Counted from the stretch's first letter, positions 1 to 11,533 are shown. The stretch is DNA of 49,108 bases from Polymyxa betae (GCA_003693705.1 RBZT01000691.1:1-49108), one strand, 5' to 3'. The notes: generated by a model from the sequence alone, not told the origin. Program-made: numbers and translations.

Positions 1-1383
1 GCTCGGATTACGCCAATGAAGATTCGCATCAAACAGGATGCTGAGCTGCCGAGGGCGCGAGCGAAACGTTATCCGCCCCACCACAGGGCGTTTCTTTCTG
101 AAATTGTGTCGGAGCTGGAACGGAACGGGTTCGTGCGACGGAACCCGAATGCATGCTGTTCCTCTCCCGCGCTGGTTGTCGCGAAGCCAGGCAAACAGGG
201 CTACCGCATGACCGTGGATTTGCGTGCTGTGAACGCGATCACGATCCCGTCTTCGTGGCCGATGCCTATATTCGAGGTGATTATGGCTCATCTATCTGGA
301 GCCGCCAGGTTCGCGGTTCTGGATGCTTTCAAATGTTACTGGCAGTTCCCAGTGGACCCTGATTGCCAGGAGTACCTCTCGTTTATGACGCATGATGGTG
401 TTTTCACATCGGATCGTGTTATTCAAGGAAGTACTGACGCAGTGGGACATTTTCAGGCCGGAATGCAGGAAGCTATTGGGGATGAGTTACTCTATAGTTC
501 GGTTCTGATATGGATTGACGACCTGCTGGTTATAGCGAAATCTGACGAAGATTTAGTGCAGGCCCTACGAAAGGTCTTCGAACGCTTACGCTTATTTGGG
601 ATTAAGCTGAATGCGACGCGGTGCGTGTTGTACACGACCGAGGCAAAGTGGTGTGGCCGTACGATATCGGAACGTGGAGTGGCTTATGGCAAGGCCATGA
701 TCGATGGTTTGGTGGCCTTACCGCCGCCGGCGACCGCAGCGGATCTGCAGAAGTTCGTCTGTGGATTGAGCTGGATGCCAACGTCGATCCCGAAGTTCTC
801 GACAATCGTCGCGCCGCTGCAGGATCTACTAAAGCATTGTATGCAGTTAGCGAATTCGAGCACACGAAAAGCTCTATCGACCATACCGTTAACTACAGCT
901 GGATTTTCCGAGAAGCATGCTTGTTGTTTCGAGGATTGTAAGGATGTGATCGCGAAGGCTGTGATCTGGGCGCATCCTAAAGATGACACGATGTTTTGCT
1001 TGTTTGTTGACGCCAGCAAAGATCACTGGGGTATCATGCTGACACAAACAGATCCGGAGATGCTGAAGAAGAGGGATATCGCCGACCAGGGGCACGAGCC
1101 TTTGGCCTTTCTTAGTGGTACGTTTCGAGGCGCTCAGCAGAGATGGGCCATCATTGAGAAAGAAGCCTTTCCCATTATGGAGGCTACGATTTGCCTGAAG
1201 CATTTCTTATTAAGGGACAAAGGGTTCACCATTTTCACTGACCATAGGAATTTGGTCTATATATTCGACCCGGAACGCCGAGCTGTGAATGAAGCGAAGC
1301 ACACCAGCGATCGGCTATGGCACTGTCGTGCTCAGCTACCTGGGAACAATTTCAGGACTGTCGTCATCAAACCAAGCCAATAA
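1..1383 (+). mobile_element. Ty3/gypsy pol remnant: reverse transcriptase plus RNase H
   Basis: The reading frame is open from the window edge, so the element starts upstream. It shows an RT core: the VVAKPGKQGYRMTVDLRAVN region, then the active-site motif WIDDLL (a variant of YxDDL). An RNase H domain follows, with its acidic residues in LFVDASKDHWG, QQRWAIIEKEAFPI and FTIFTDHRNL. The W-I-D-D variant is common in gypsy elements of several protist groups. The frame stops at 1381-1383 just where RNase H should run into the linker to integrase. Another frame nearby reads NVADML followed by two stops, which resembles the end of RNase H. The copy is therefore probably dead. No gag, integrase or LTR is recognised in the window. 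Confidence 0.85.
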
Positions 1384-2154
1384 ACGTAGCGGATATGCTG
1401 TGATGACGAATAATGGTCCGACCCATGCTGGAACAATCGCTGGATATTTGGAATCAGCGACAATTGTTTTGACATATCCTGGCGTATTTACCTCAACCGG
1501 ATGAGCATGCGGTCCACAATTGCATCTAATTGGAAAAATCTTCGGACCTTTGGCACTGGCAGAACTGCAGCTCCTGTGAAATTTTATTGGAAGTTGGAAG
1601 CAGAAGAGGGGACATGCAGCGTTCGTTCGATATCGGCAGCGATATAACAGAGTCCGTGACAGCAATCGTTCCTTGGTCCACCATTTCCAGAGCGTCAGTT
1701 GCTCGACGTTTCACGAAATCTGGATCGGCCCCATCTGGCGATGAGACTAGCCTTGATACGATTGTCAGAGAAGCCCTGACAATGATCGCCGAAATCAGCT
1801 GAAGAGGTATATTGCGATCCAATCGCCGTTACTGGCTTGAAGTTCCTGATCAATGGCTGTTTTCAGATCAGTTAATAGAGCGCTCATTAGGTGAATGAAA
1901 TGTCAATGGATCGCGAATCGATCAAGAGAAGATTTGAAGATTGATCTGTACGTTCGGACTGCGCCTGGAGTTTCCCATTCGTTACGCTCCAGGGATAATG
2001 CACTTCGGAAAATGGGTTAGTCGATCGTTGATTTATTGGGTTACAGGAAGACGTCTCGATAGAGCCCAGTTGGATCTACGTAATATATTTTATTGTAACA
2101 TAGTTATGCACTGTAAATGAATACGGATATTTCATATTTGATGCGAGAGGGTGG
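1384..2154. other. Degenerate sequence downstream of the gypsy pol
   Basis: No intact gene is seen. The first 150 bases carry frame-broken remains of the RNase H end. Reading frames around 1530-1800 look coding-like in places (for example the frame with DLWHWQNCSSCEILLEV) but match no integrase motif I can defend. No LTR was identified. Confidence 0.4.
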
Positions 2155-2887
2155 GTTACATTCAGGCCACTTTAAATAGTGTCCTTGTATGGGACGCTCA
2201 CTAAATATCACTAAATAATTTTTGTGGCGAGCATTAAATAAGCGCAGCCCAGTCCGTGGCGCATCTAGGGGTAGCGTGTGTTTCTCTCTCTTTCGACGTT
2301 TTACGTGGGAATAAATCATCTTTTTGGATATCAGTTTCAGCCATGGACCATGGTTGGTTACAAGCAGGGCCCTGCTTTCAACAAGGACCATTGCACTGAA
2401 TTTGGTGCGAAAATCACTGCCAGAGATCCTGACAGCCAACTTGTTATTTCGGTTCGCTGTTTTCTGTGTTTATTCTGGGAAGAAAGAGAATGTTGGTGGG
2501 AAACGCATGCGGACCACCAACGTCAAGTACTTTGAAAAGTTTCGGACCCAATACTATATAAACAGCATCTAATGCATAATCTGATTGGGAACAGTATCAG
2601 CTATGTTCTGTTGAGGAGAAGCGACAATATTTCGAGGGCAAACAGAATCTACAGAGCACGCTTCTTCGATAATTCGAAAATGAGGATCAGACCGTCTCCT
2701 CATATGAAGAAATCGTTCATGCCGATCAGTCCTTCGCATTGCAGTCGTTTTGAAGGAGGAATAGAGTCTATTACTGACAATCCAGGCGGTTTCACTAAAT
2801 AACACTAAACAACTTTGGCGGCGAGCACTAAATAAGCTATTTAGGTAAATAGGGCAAAATCACTATTTAAAGTGGCCTGGTTCCATT
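2155..2887. mobile_element. Non-autonomous hAT-like DNA transposon (717 bp plus target duplication)
   Basis: An exact 19-bp inverted repeat, CAGGCCACTTTAAATAGTG at 2163-2181 and its reverse complement at 2861-2879, bounds the element. The flanking octamers are GTTACATT (2155-2162) and GTTCCATT (2880-2887), an 8-bp target-site duplication with one mismatch. An 8-bp duplication and a CAGG terminus fit the hAT superfamily. Subterminal direct repeats built on CACTAAATA, GGCGAGCA and TAAATAAGC occur near both ends (about 2199-2243 and 2796-2836). No transposase is encoded inside, so it would have to move in trans. Confidence 0.75.
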
Positions 2888-3770
2888 ACAACCGTTGATT
2901 GCGGACAAGTCTATAAGACTTGTCGCGTTCTTTTTATGCTTCAAAAACCTCGGACCGAAATCCAATCCTTATTCCCTTGAATTTTGCTAACACCAGGCAG
3001 TTTTCGAATACTGTAGAAGGCCCATTTGTCTTCTACTCAGATACAGTATTCGGGTAGTGTGAACCAGCTACCGTACAAGGTCGCCAATGCACCCAGCGGC
3101 TACTAATTGATCGATCTTTCCGTTAACACGTCGCAGGGTCGTTTGCTGATCGAAGAGATATTCGATAGAATGAGTCTCCGGTAGGATTGAAATAGAATCC
3201 CTGGTCAAAGTCGTGATCGGACACAAGCAGAACACAGGACGAATATACAGCCCGGTTGAGACGGAGAGGAAACGGAATCGATCGCTGTCGCTTGGCCAAC
3301 GGATCAGGGACAAAATAAGCAGTTTTCCAAAGGGCCTCCGCACTGTTTCTAAGATTTAATGAGCAATAACGCACAGTTTATGTCATGCCTCATGCGTGTT
3401 TTTGCAAGCAGAGTTTTCATCAAAACATTTTCTGGCATACTCTAGAGCTGAAAATAGCACATTTTTGGGAGATATGGCTCAGTAATTAACAATCATACCG
3501 CCGGCCAGTACAACCACTGTAACATTACAGGGATACCCAGTCGTCACGCATCCACCCTTTTCTTCATTCGTTTCAGTGAAGGGTTAATCCGTGCGGCCCT
3601 TCCGCCTTGGTACTACCTGTGTAACATGATTGTTTATTAAAAGGAAATCTGAGTTACAGTCATCGTCTCATCGAAGACAAATGGATGATCCAGTGATATT
3701 AATCCAGACACCGAAACTGCGAGTAAGTCACAAACTATTCAGATCTTGTGTTGTCCGACCATTAGAGATC
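2888..3770. other. Intergenic stretch without a recognised gene
   Basis: I see no supported gene or RNA here. The frames present are short and without recognisable domains. Confidence 0.5.
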
Positions 3771-5114
3771 ATGAATATTGTTATTGGGATCGCTGCTCTC
3801 CTGTCCGTGACGGCATCCGCCACCCAGAGCTTCGCCGAACCCAGCCATGGTCGCGTCCCTGCCAGCGAGGACAACATCGAGACGGGTTCCAGCCTCGGCG
3901 CTGCACCCGTCGTACTGACCCCGTCCAGCGGATCGTTTGATCATCCCGGACATGATCTGGAGTTTGAGCTCATCGTTGAGCACGCCGAGTTCGGTTATGA
4001 ACTGGCTTTGAAGTTCGCCCAGGTCAGCAAAAGAAGCTACGAATATGTCCGGGGACCGACTTCATGCTGAGTGGCTGCGCGAGCTCACAGAACGCAGGTC
4101 GTCGGATAGCGACTTCCTGGAGACATGTCGGGAGCTGTTCGCGCGTCCGGCCGCCGTTTTTCCCCGACTTCTTCACCGACGAAGCGGCCGCCCTCTTCTT
4201 GAGTCGTCTCCAGATGGCAGCGCGTCATTCACCGGATGCCGTCCTGGATCTGTTCACGAAGAGCGCGATCGGACGGATCCCGTCAGTTGTCAAATTGATT
4301 CCCGGTTGGGCCGTATCCATCCTCATATCGGACAATTGTTCTTCCAATTTATTCCCGATAAGAGAGGCTCTGGAGGAATTCGAGCAGCTGCTTCTTGAAA
4401 ATTTTCGGCTCGATGTCCTCGGCCAGTATTCCTGAGGACATTCTCCAAGAGATCCAGCAAAATATCGGCAATCTGAGGGGCAATGAGATCCTAGCTGATC
4501 TTCCGGGTCACTTGCAACGACTATCTGCCTGTCTTCGCAGTAATACGGCATCCAGCGTTTCCACGATTACAGCAAAATATTTTCGATCACGCCCAGATCT
4601 CCTTAAGACCTTGTTCTTTCTCGGACTCCCTTTTAATCTGTCGAAATTGAAACTCGTCGACTTCTCGGCCCTCGAGTTGCAGAGTGCCTTGCCTTTCGTG
4701 ACTAAGGCGGACTCTGCCCTGCATGAGCAGATTCAGGAGCTGATCCTGTCCGAACGTTTCGACGTGATCGCCGCCATCATTGGATGTGAGAACTTCAAGT
4801 TTGGGTCCAGTTACTTGATCTACAACATCATACTGGAGCTGATTAACGCCGAGGGCCAGCACGGCCTCCTACGCGCTCTGCTGCAGACGCCGTTCCCGGT
4901 AAGCCTGCTCCACCAAGTCGCCGCGATAAAATATCGGAGCCCGATTCTGCACCATGCCGTACAGGTCGGCAATGCCGCGGCCGTTCATGAGCTGCTGTCA
5001 ATCAAGGGACGGATCGATTTGAACGTTCTCGATTTTCAGAACCGCACTGCCCGTTCTTATGCTGATGACGGTTCGGAGATCGCGATTTTATTGGATGGTC
5101 CGAGCTCTGTGTGA
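3771..5114 (+). pseudogene. Secreted/ankyrin-like protein gene broken by frame changes
   Basis: A signal-peptide-like start (MNIVIGIAALLSVTASATQS) leads into a helical region with FELIVEHAEFGYELALKF. Coding signal then moves between three frames: near 4052 (before DRLHAEWLREL), near 4160 in a T5C4 run (before FFPDFFTDEAAAL), and near 4430 (before IPEDILQEIQQN). The last frame runs to 5114 and ends in an ankyrin-like segment (YRSPILHHAVQVGNAAAVHE then LDFQNRTARSYAD). A 44-nt GT-AG intron starting at 4046 could explain the first change but not all three. Neighbouring genes read through cleanly, so a decaying gene copy is more likely than poor sequence. The function is unknown. A secreted effector-like family member is possible but not shown. 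Confidence 0.55.
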
Positions 5115-6231
5115 TATCTTGGAGAATGTGGTGATGCTCTGTAATTAGGCGCGTCTCTGGTAAACTCCTCCTTGTTGCTAATCTGACTGTTGTGCCTGTG
5201 CTCTGTTGCTATGAAAAACCCAGTTCGTCTGGCTAGCTTGGGATTACAAGCCTCCCCTCGACGTTATGTTCAAGTATGGAGGTAAACCCGCTCTGGACTC
5301 ATCTTCCAGTACGGCTCCTGTTGAGAACGGTTGCCCCATCATGAAATCGGTCTGACAAATAAACTGTTCGTTACTGTTCATCAAATCTTCGAAAACAGTG
5401 CGGAAGCCCTTTGAAAATTGGAAACCTGCCCCTTCTGTCCTTGGTTCGATCAATAACAAGACACAGGTTGGTGATTAACACGACGCTTTTAGGCAGTTTC
5501 GGAAACGTGGGAAGAGAGAAACATGAAAGATCGCTGAAACTCTCAATACCGTGTAGCGAAACAACAGCTTCATCGGACGTCTTCATAATGCACAAGAGCA
5601 ACATTCGCCTTGTACGTCAATGCACCCAACGATCAATTCAGACTGTCGCTCGGAATCGTTCGAACAGCACTACTCGAGCTCTAACGAAAGACGGCGCACC
5701 CTCAATAAGCCGTTCTAACTGCCAAGTGTTCATAAGAACAATATCCGTTCAGATAACATTACAATCTGGTGTCTATTGACCAAGAGAGATAGTAACTGTA
5801 GTTGTAGCGATAAGAGCATAAGAGATGTTGGACATCGATACAGTAGGCAGTTTGGAGCGCCCATGTCTACCTGAGCCGACCGAGATTTGCACACCTGTCT
5901 GCAGCACGATCTTGAGAAATGTCAGAAACCGCCAGGACAGCCTTGAAAATAAAACAACGAAATGCTGCAAAGCAGCTCGTGGATATGGCTCGCCCTGCAA
6001 ATGAATGATTTTTCTAGCTGCATTAGACCGCTGTTGGCAATCCACGACCCCTTCCCTTGATCCATAATCAAAGACAAAGCATCACGATCTGCAAGGATGG
6101 CGTTCAGCTTAGTGACATCCAATCCTCCTTAAAACATTGATGGAGGGATTGATATCATTGAATGATGTCTGAGTCATGCTCCAGCTACCTCGGTTCCGAT
6201 GTCCGTCCATTCTCCAGGTCTAATATCGACC
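5115..6231. other. Intergenic stretch, no confident gene
   Basis: A minus-strand frame at 5922-6122 (MDVTKLNAILADRDALSLIM...) and one at 5773-6045 look mildly protein-like and might be two exons of a small gene. No domain or consistent splice pair supports this, so they are not called. Confidence 0.4.
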
Positions 6232-7027
6232 ATGAACGTGTTTGCATTAGCCGGTGATGTTCTCCATCTGGCAAGCATCTTTATCTTGCTTGTGAAGATC
6301 TTCTCATCTCAGAGCTGCCGCGGTATCTCATACAAGACCCAGCTTCTGTATGTGATCGTTTTCGCTACTCGATATGTGGATCTCCTGAATTTCTTCCGGA
6401 TGATATTCTTGGATCTCGAGATGCCTGATATGGAGAAAATCTACCTGAATATGATGAAGGTATTCTGCAAGTTCAGGAACCGAGAAACATTAGCTAATCG
6501 ATTATTTTCAGATTATTTACATCAGTTCGTCGTCATTCATCGTCTATGTTATGCGAAACAAATCGCCCTGGAAGGAAACGTACGACAAATCAGGCGACTC
6601 TGTGCGATTACCGCTGATCATCGTCCCTTGCATGATAATGGCGTTCGTCTGGAACGAACAGCGCACTGTCGAAGAGGTAATTCGTTTACAAAGAGCGATG
6701 CCATGCTGAGCGAAAATCTAGATCCTATACACGTTCTCGCTGTGGCTTGAAGCTGTCGCTATCCTTCCACAGCTCTACATCGTACATCAGATGGCCAAAG
6801 ATGCTGGCGGCTTCGTGGAGAATCTGACGTCGCATTACGTGTTCACGCTGGGTGGATATCGGGTCATGTACGCTGCCAATTGGATCTACAAGGCTTGCAC
6901 GTTGTCCAACTACTGGCATCCCATTATCTGGGTCACCGGTATATTGCAATCTTTGATCTATCTGGATTTCTTCGCATATTATATTACTGCCAAAGTCAGC
7001 GGCAAAGATGTGCTTTTACCAGTTTAA
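6232..7027 (+). CDS. ER lumen protein-retaining (KDEL) receptor, copy 1
   Basis: A multi-pass membrane receptor that retrieves escaped ER-resident proteins from the Golgi. Three exons (6232-6459, 6512-6676, 6722-7027) join in phase to 232 aa; introns are 52 and 45 nt. Family hallmarks are visible: MNVFALAGDVLHL at the N-terminus, TRYVDL, FSLWLEAVAILPQLYIVHQ, LTSHYVFTLGGYR, NWIY and a C-terminal VSGKDVLLPV (compare KGKKLSLPA in animals). It is about 20 residues longer than the usual 212. An in-frame ATG lies at 6199, but the start at 6232 matches the other two copies in the window. Position 5 is Ala and the residue matching human Arg169 is Lys, which may alter signal preference. Confidence 0.93.
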
Positions 7028-7614
7028 ATACATACAGTTATGATAAGAAAGTCTCATCTGTAACTTCCAGCTGTCCAACAGCTGCTCAGAAGAAAGGCTT
7101 CGACTTCGGCCGACCTCTGTATAGAACCCGGCATTGAAACGACTATGATATCATTGGAGCTGTGAATCGATAATCAAGGTGTGCGCAAATCTGACCTTAA
7201 GAAACAGGGAAGAACGGTTAGAAATGTGTCTGAAACTTAGTCGATCTAAATGAGAAACTCGGCTACGATTTAGATCCGGCGACTACCCGAGTATCCATCG
7301 CAATCGTGGCATGATTGCCGGCGTCGTTCAGAACCCGATCCGAACATGAACCAGCATAGACAGACATCCATTGTACTATTAGCGGCGACGTATCCTGTGG
7401 CCGACCCTGCCATGGCTTGGTCGTTCAGGCCCGACGATCTGCGACTTGCTCAGAAACCGTTCGGTTCCAGACATGCGCTGGTCGTGTGAATCTAGACGAC
7501 CATGTCGATGGACGAAGATCGATGAATGAAGGAAGCGATTATAAAGAGTTTACAAATTTAAGTAAAAAAAAGGGGTTTTGTCGTTTGACAGTGAACCATT
7601 GAACAGTGAGTGAG
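7028..7614. other. Intergenic stretch, nothing recognised
   Basis: No tRNA, repeat or supported reading frame seen. Unlike the other two KDEL receptor copies, no tRNA-Arg gene lies downstream. Confidence 0.5.
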
Positions 7615-8779
7615 ATGGAGGCGACGGCGTCCGAGGTTCGGTTGCTGTCCTGTCTGTACATTCCATTGATGTTTTCAATTCGTGTTCTGATAGTTCTTCT
7701 ATCATTGGAATTTGCTGCACCCGCCATCGAACGCTACCCGATCCATGTCTACCAACCTGGGACCGACCAGCCGTATCCATTTGGAACGGAAGAGCAGGCG
7801 GAGAAGCTTCTTGACGAGGCCTCGCTCGAATCGCCTCGACACTGGATGCTCGGGATCGTGCTGTGATCTTCCATGGCTCTATGGACTGTGGGAAATCAAC
7901 CGTCATCGAGCGTCTATTGAAAAAGCCTTATGAAGAGCAGGCGTCTGGAAGCATCCAAATCGGTTCACATTCTGATGAATGTATTCTGTACAAGCTACCA
8001 GTGAACCACGAGAACAATTTCTATCTTCTAGATATGCCCGGATTCGGAGAGCCATCCAAGGAAGGCAGGGCCAGGGAGGCAGCCGCGCCGCCACAAGCTC
8101 TGGCAAAGTTGGAAAGCCTCCACGCTCCCTTAGATCGGCTCTATTTAATCCTGGATCCGGATGATTTCGAACGTATTGATGAATATTTGCAGTTTCTGGA
8201 GCAGCATTACCCGAATCATTTCCTCAAGAGCACCCGAATCATTGTGAACAAATGCGACGGTTTAGCAGACAAGGGCCGAACTTACATCGAAGAGCGATTT
8301 ATTCCGTCTCTTCGAAGCAAGCTGCAGCCGTATTTCGGATCTGAATCTATCAAGATCATGTTCATCTGTGCCGACGCGAACTCGAAGGAACCCTGTCTCG
8401 GGCAGCTGATCGACGATTTCTGCGACTTCGAGCCCGATACGACCGATGACGTCGGTGAATCCGACGCCGAACAACTCCTGAATACGATTGCGTCGGAGGA
8501 ACCCGAAGACGTTCCTGTACAATCCGCTGACGACAATGATCCACGTCCTCCAGAAGTCCAGACGGCTTCGCTTTCTAAACGTGAATTCAAAGGTTTGCGC
8601 ATCTCCTGTTTGGTTTCGTAGCTTAGTAACTGCTGGTCTCAGGATTCGTCCGGTGCCTCATCATCTCCATCGGTGGCTCTGTAATTCTGGTTATGTTACT
8701 TAGCTATGCGGCCAGGAGTTTCTATGCTGCTCGTCGTGCAAGAATCCCACGATCTCTGGAGCCCGTCATTTATCATTAA
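7615..8779 (+). pseudogene. AIG1/IAN-like GTPase with C-terminal membrane anchor; 5' part out of frame
   Basis: The GTPase frame shows G1 (GSMDCGKST), G3 (DMPGFG) and G4 (NKCD), in the pattern of the AIG1/IAN group of the septin-related GTPases. A 50-nt intron (8593-8642) splits the 3' end. The second exon adds a hydrophobic segment CLIISIGGSVILVMLLSY with a short basic tail, stop at 8777-8779, so the protein would be tail-anchored. Upstream, 7615 opens a frame with a signal-like hydrophobic stretch (IRVLIVLLSLEFAAP) that ends out of frame with the P-loop. The GTPase frame has a stop at 7812, and I found no GT-AG pair that restores phase. Either a one-base indel near 7830 has broken the gene, or the true 5' exon is elsewhere. 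The GTPase part itself is intact. Confidence 0.6.
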
Positions 8780-8803
8780 CCAGATTCCCAGACCTTCAAT
8801 GAA

Positions 8804-9042
8804 ATGAACTGCTCTGTTTGATTCACCGACTTTCTGAACCACGATCACTCTGTCTTTAGTGCGCTGCACCGAGATTTCCTTCGTGGTCGTCTGAGCAGTT
8901 GATGAATGAGATCGCCGAGAGCAAGGCGATGCTGGAAGCAGCGGAGGCGAATGAGACACCCAATAAAGTTCTAACCCTCGAACTTTACAAGCAGCTAACC
9001 GTGCTCAATAAGCTTCTGCCAAAACAGGGTAATTATACGTAG
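8804..9042 (+). CDS. Possible two-exon gene for a 64-aa helical protein
   Basis: A 12-nt first exon (8804-8815), a 44-nt intron (8816-8859, GT-AG) and a second exon to a TAG at 9040-9042 give a small, mostly helical protein. Its body contains SSEQLMNEIAESKAMLEAAE and LELYKQLTVLNKLLPKQ. The frame looks coding-like and the phases agree. The first exon is so short that the start is a guess, and a further intron after KQ is possible. No family is recognised. Confidence 0.3.
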
Positions 9043-9661
9043 TCCAATATTTTCTCATAGTTCGTATTTGTAGTGCTATTGTGGCGGCTTTTCATTCAGT
9101 TTTTTTACCGACTGAAAGCCAAAATCGAAGATTTGATTGACGTTAATAAACTGGTTCACTTATTAATAAAATGCATTATCCCCGTCGCCGATATTCACGG
9201 TTTTAATTTAATCTGAAAAAGTTTTTTTTTGTGTTTATCGTTCCAAAACAAGTGTTCGATCAAGGCTGGACGTCGGAACAGCGACTACCGAACTCGGTCG
9301 GTTGCGGCAACGTTGTCATTAATCAATATGTCCTTGCTATTGATTGGCGCGAAATGTAATGTCGCTATAGCTTCCATACTCCTTAAGTCCTCTCAGATTG
9401 GCTGAGAACCTGCAAGCGAGAATCGTCCAATGCCTTAGAACAAACAAATTTGCAGTCGGTAATCCCCGATATGAATGCTGCTACCTACCTTCAAGGAAGT
9501 ATTATCAATTGTGAATGTCCCGTTTCAAATGATCATCTTTGAGCGAAATCGTGATGGCAGAAGCCTTTACTTTCTCCTACTTGGGAGGCTCCTTCATTAT
9601 CATAAAAGAAAATCTTTACGGCTTTTATTTTCGACTCTCTTTAAATTCATACTGATAAACA
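9043..9661. other. AT-rich intergenic stretch
   Basis: Poly-T and poly-A runs and no supported gene. It probably contains the promoter of the KIAA1143-like gene that starts at 9662. Confidence 0.5.
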
Positions 9662-10272
9662 ATGTCAAAGCGCAATGCTGTCGAATATGTGAAACAGGTC
9701 GTGAACATTAGTGAGGCCTGGCATCTTGGCTGATCGGTGTCCAGGTGCCAAAATTCTTACAGCAATACCAACAGCAGTATCCTGAACTCACAGCGAAGTC
9801 GACATTGCATGCGGCAGCCGATGCCCATGACGCTCGTGAAGAGGAAAGGAATGCCAAGCATCGGCCTCAAAATGTACAGCTGCCTGTCGTCGTGAATTTG
9901 GATGAATTCCAAAATGAGCTCAACCAACCAAAGAACGCTTTGTTGTTGGCAGAGATTACAACAGGACTCGATCCTGATCAATTGGCGGCGCACGTTGAAC
10001 AGCAAAAGGAGGCTGCCGAAAACAAAACAGATTCTGAGCAGCCAAAGGAAGAACAGAAAGAGATTCATGCTGTTCAAGAAGAGAAGCAAGAGCCATCGGC
10101 TGAAGAGCTTGCAGAACGGGAAAGGATTCAACAGATTGAAAGCGAAGGTCGTCATGCTTTTCGTGCAAAGCAGAAACCGTCGTCAGTTTTTGAAGATGGC
10201 AAACGACCTCGAAAAAAAATCGCTAAAGGTCGCGAACGACAAGTTAATGTATTATCGTTCGATGATGATTAA
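9662..10272 (+). CDS. KIAA1143-like (DUF4604) protein
   Basis: Exon 1 (9662-9697) encodes MSKRNAVEYVKQ, nearly the conserved start of animal KIAA1143 (MSKRNxVxYV). A 47-nt intron (9698-9744) follows, then exon 2 (9745-10272) in phase, for 187 aa in all. The protein is very hydrophilic, rich in Glu, Gln and Lys, with a basic patch (GKRPRKKIAKGRE) and the family's acidic end NVLSFDDD (LLSFDNE in human). The protein family is conserved in eukaryotes but its function is not established. The first exon is too short to be seen as an open frame. The stop codon overlaps the stop of the opposite-strand gene at 10269. Confidence 0.85.
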
Positions 10273-10580
10273 AAGGCTTCTCGTGAGAGCGAAATTGGTT
10301 CATTGAGCCAATCTGTTTCCGGGGCTTCACCGATTTCAGGGCGGTCTTCCCGCTCGCCTTCTTCGCAGGGCACTAATGGGCGCCAACGACCCGCGATCGA
10401 ATCCCAGATCTGAACCTCGGACTCTAGTTCGTGAATCGCCGCTTGTAGTCGTTCTGTCGTGCTTGGCTGTCCTGGTTGAGGTTCATATCGCCATTGGCTG
10501 TTGGCCGAACTGGATTGGACCAGCAATTCGTTGTCATTTTGGTTTCTCAGCACTCGGTTAATCCTATTTGCATTCATCAT
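10269..10580 (-). CDS. Hypothetical 103-aa protein, convergent with the KIAA1143-like gene
   Basis: A single exon from ATG at 10580 to a TAA at 10271-10269. The sequence (MMNANRINRVLRNQNDNELL..., then a helical RLQAAIHELESEVQIWDSIA) has a normal composition for an expressed protein. Its stop shares the palindrome TTAA with the stop of the gene on the other strand, so the two coding regions overlap by three bases. No family is recognised. Upstream exons cannot be excluded. Confidence 0.5.
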   Translation of the reverse strand: MMNANRINRVLRNQNDNELLVQSSSANSQWRYEPQPGQPSTTERLQAAIHELESEVQIWDSIAGRWRPLVPCEEGEREDRPEIGEAPETDWLNEPISLSREAF

Positions 10581-10841
10581 CGTTATCGGTTTGAACCAGT
10601 CGGAACTTGGGCTGAATCCGGTTGACTCAATACTTTTACTGATCTAGAATCGTATATAGCTGAAATGTTTATCCGACAGACGCTTTTGTAAGAGAGATGA
10701 ATTCGGAATGGATTGTATAGAGGTTTCTAGGCCGCCAGGAAGTTGCCTGCCAGTTAGACTTTGAATTCTGGTTAAAACTCGCTCTCCTTATTAAGCACAT
10801 CATGTATTAGATAGTGCTCTAGACCAACTGGTCCATGGTCA

Positions 10842-11003
10842 ATGAAGATCGTACAGAAGCTGGCTGAGAACTTCGAGATACAACGGCGTAAGAAGACTAC
10901 ATGGACGCATCAGGTCGCCGAAGCTCTACACGACATCAAACATGTTGAAGGCTGCAAGAAGCAAGAGAAACTCTATCTGCTGAAGACAATCCGTTTCGCC
11001 TAG
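10842..11003 (+). CDS. Small open reading frame (53 aa), unknown
   Basis: ATG to TAG, strongly basic and helical (MKIVQKLAENFEIQRRKKTT...). It could be an exon or relic of a larger gene. No splice partner or homologue is recognised, so the support is only composition. Confidence 0.2.
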   Translation: MKIVQKLAENFEIQRRKKTTWTHQVAEALHDIKHVEGCKKQEKLYLLKTIRFA

Positions 11004-11533
11004 CAAGGAGGGTTGCGTTGAAGACGATATTGTCAAGACCTTAATTCGTTGTTTGGTATAATTTTTAGATTTTGCCTGATGCCGATGTATCACAGCTCGA
11101 TTTTCTCAAAATGCATTCTGGAAGAGCAATTGTCATGTATAGGGTATACCATTGATTGATAACGTCAATACAAACTGGGCTGCCTTACGAGAACGGTAAT
11201 CCGATGGCATCGTTAGCTATAGTATTCCCTCCTTCAGGATTCGGAGCGGGTGTTCAACAGCAAGAGCCCATTATCCCGCCTTGGCTAACGAACTGTCGAT
11301 CACAATTTGCAATGTCAACAATTGGCTAACTGAATCAATATCAACCAAGGTGTGAATTTGGCGAGCTCTTGATGGCAACTCTAGAATGTGGTTTTTAAGT
11401 CTCAGACAATATCGTAATTCAAAGATTCATATCATGAGGCTTTAAATTTTGAAGCAGATTGAAGCGGAATACGTGGACAGGCCACAGGGACACTGTGCCT
11501 TCTGTATGACAGTCTGGCTCCATTCTCTTAGTA
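11004..11533. other. Upstream region of the GH3 gene, no gene seen
   Basis: No coding or RNA feature recognised. The GH3 promoter is expected here. Confidence 0.5.

Noticed and set aside
6199-6231. Upstream in-frame ATG for KDEL receptor copy 1
   Set aside because: The extension is absent from the other two copies and would spoil the conserved membrane N-terminus.
9757-10155. A 132-codon minus-strand frame
   Set aside because: Antisense to the KIAA1143-like exon; its Leu/Phe-rich sequence is the mirror of Glu/Lys/Gln codons.
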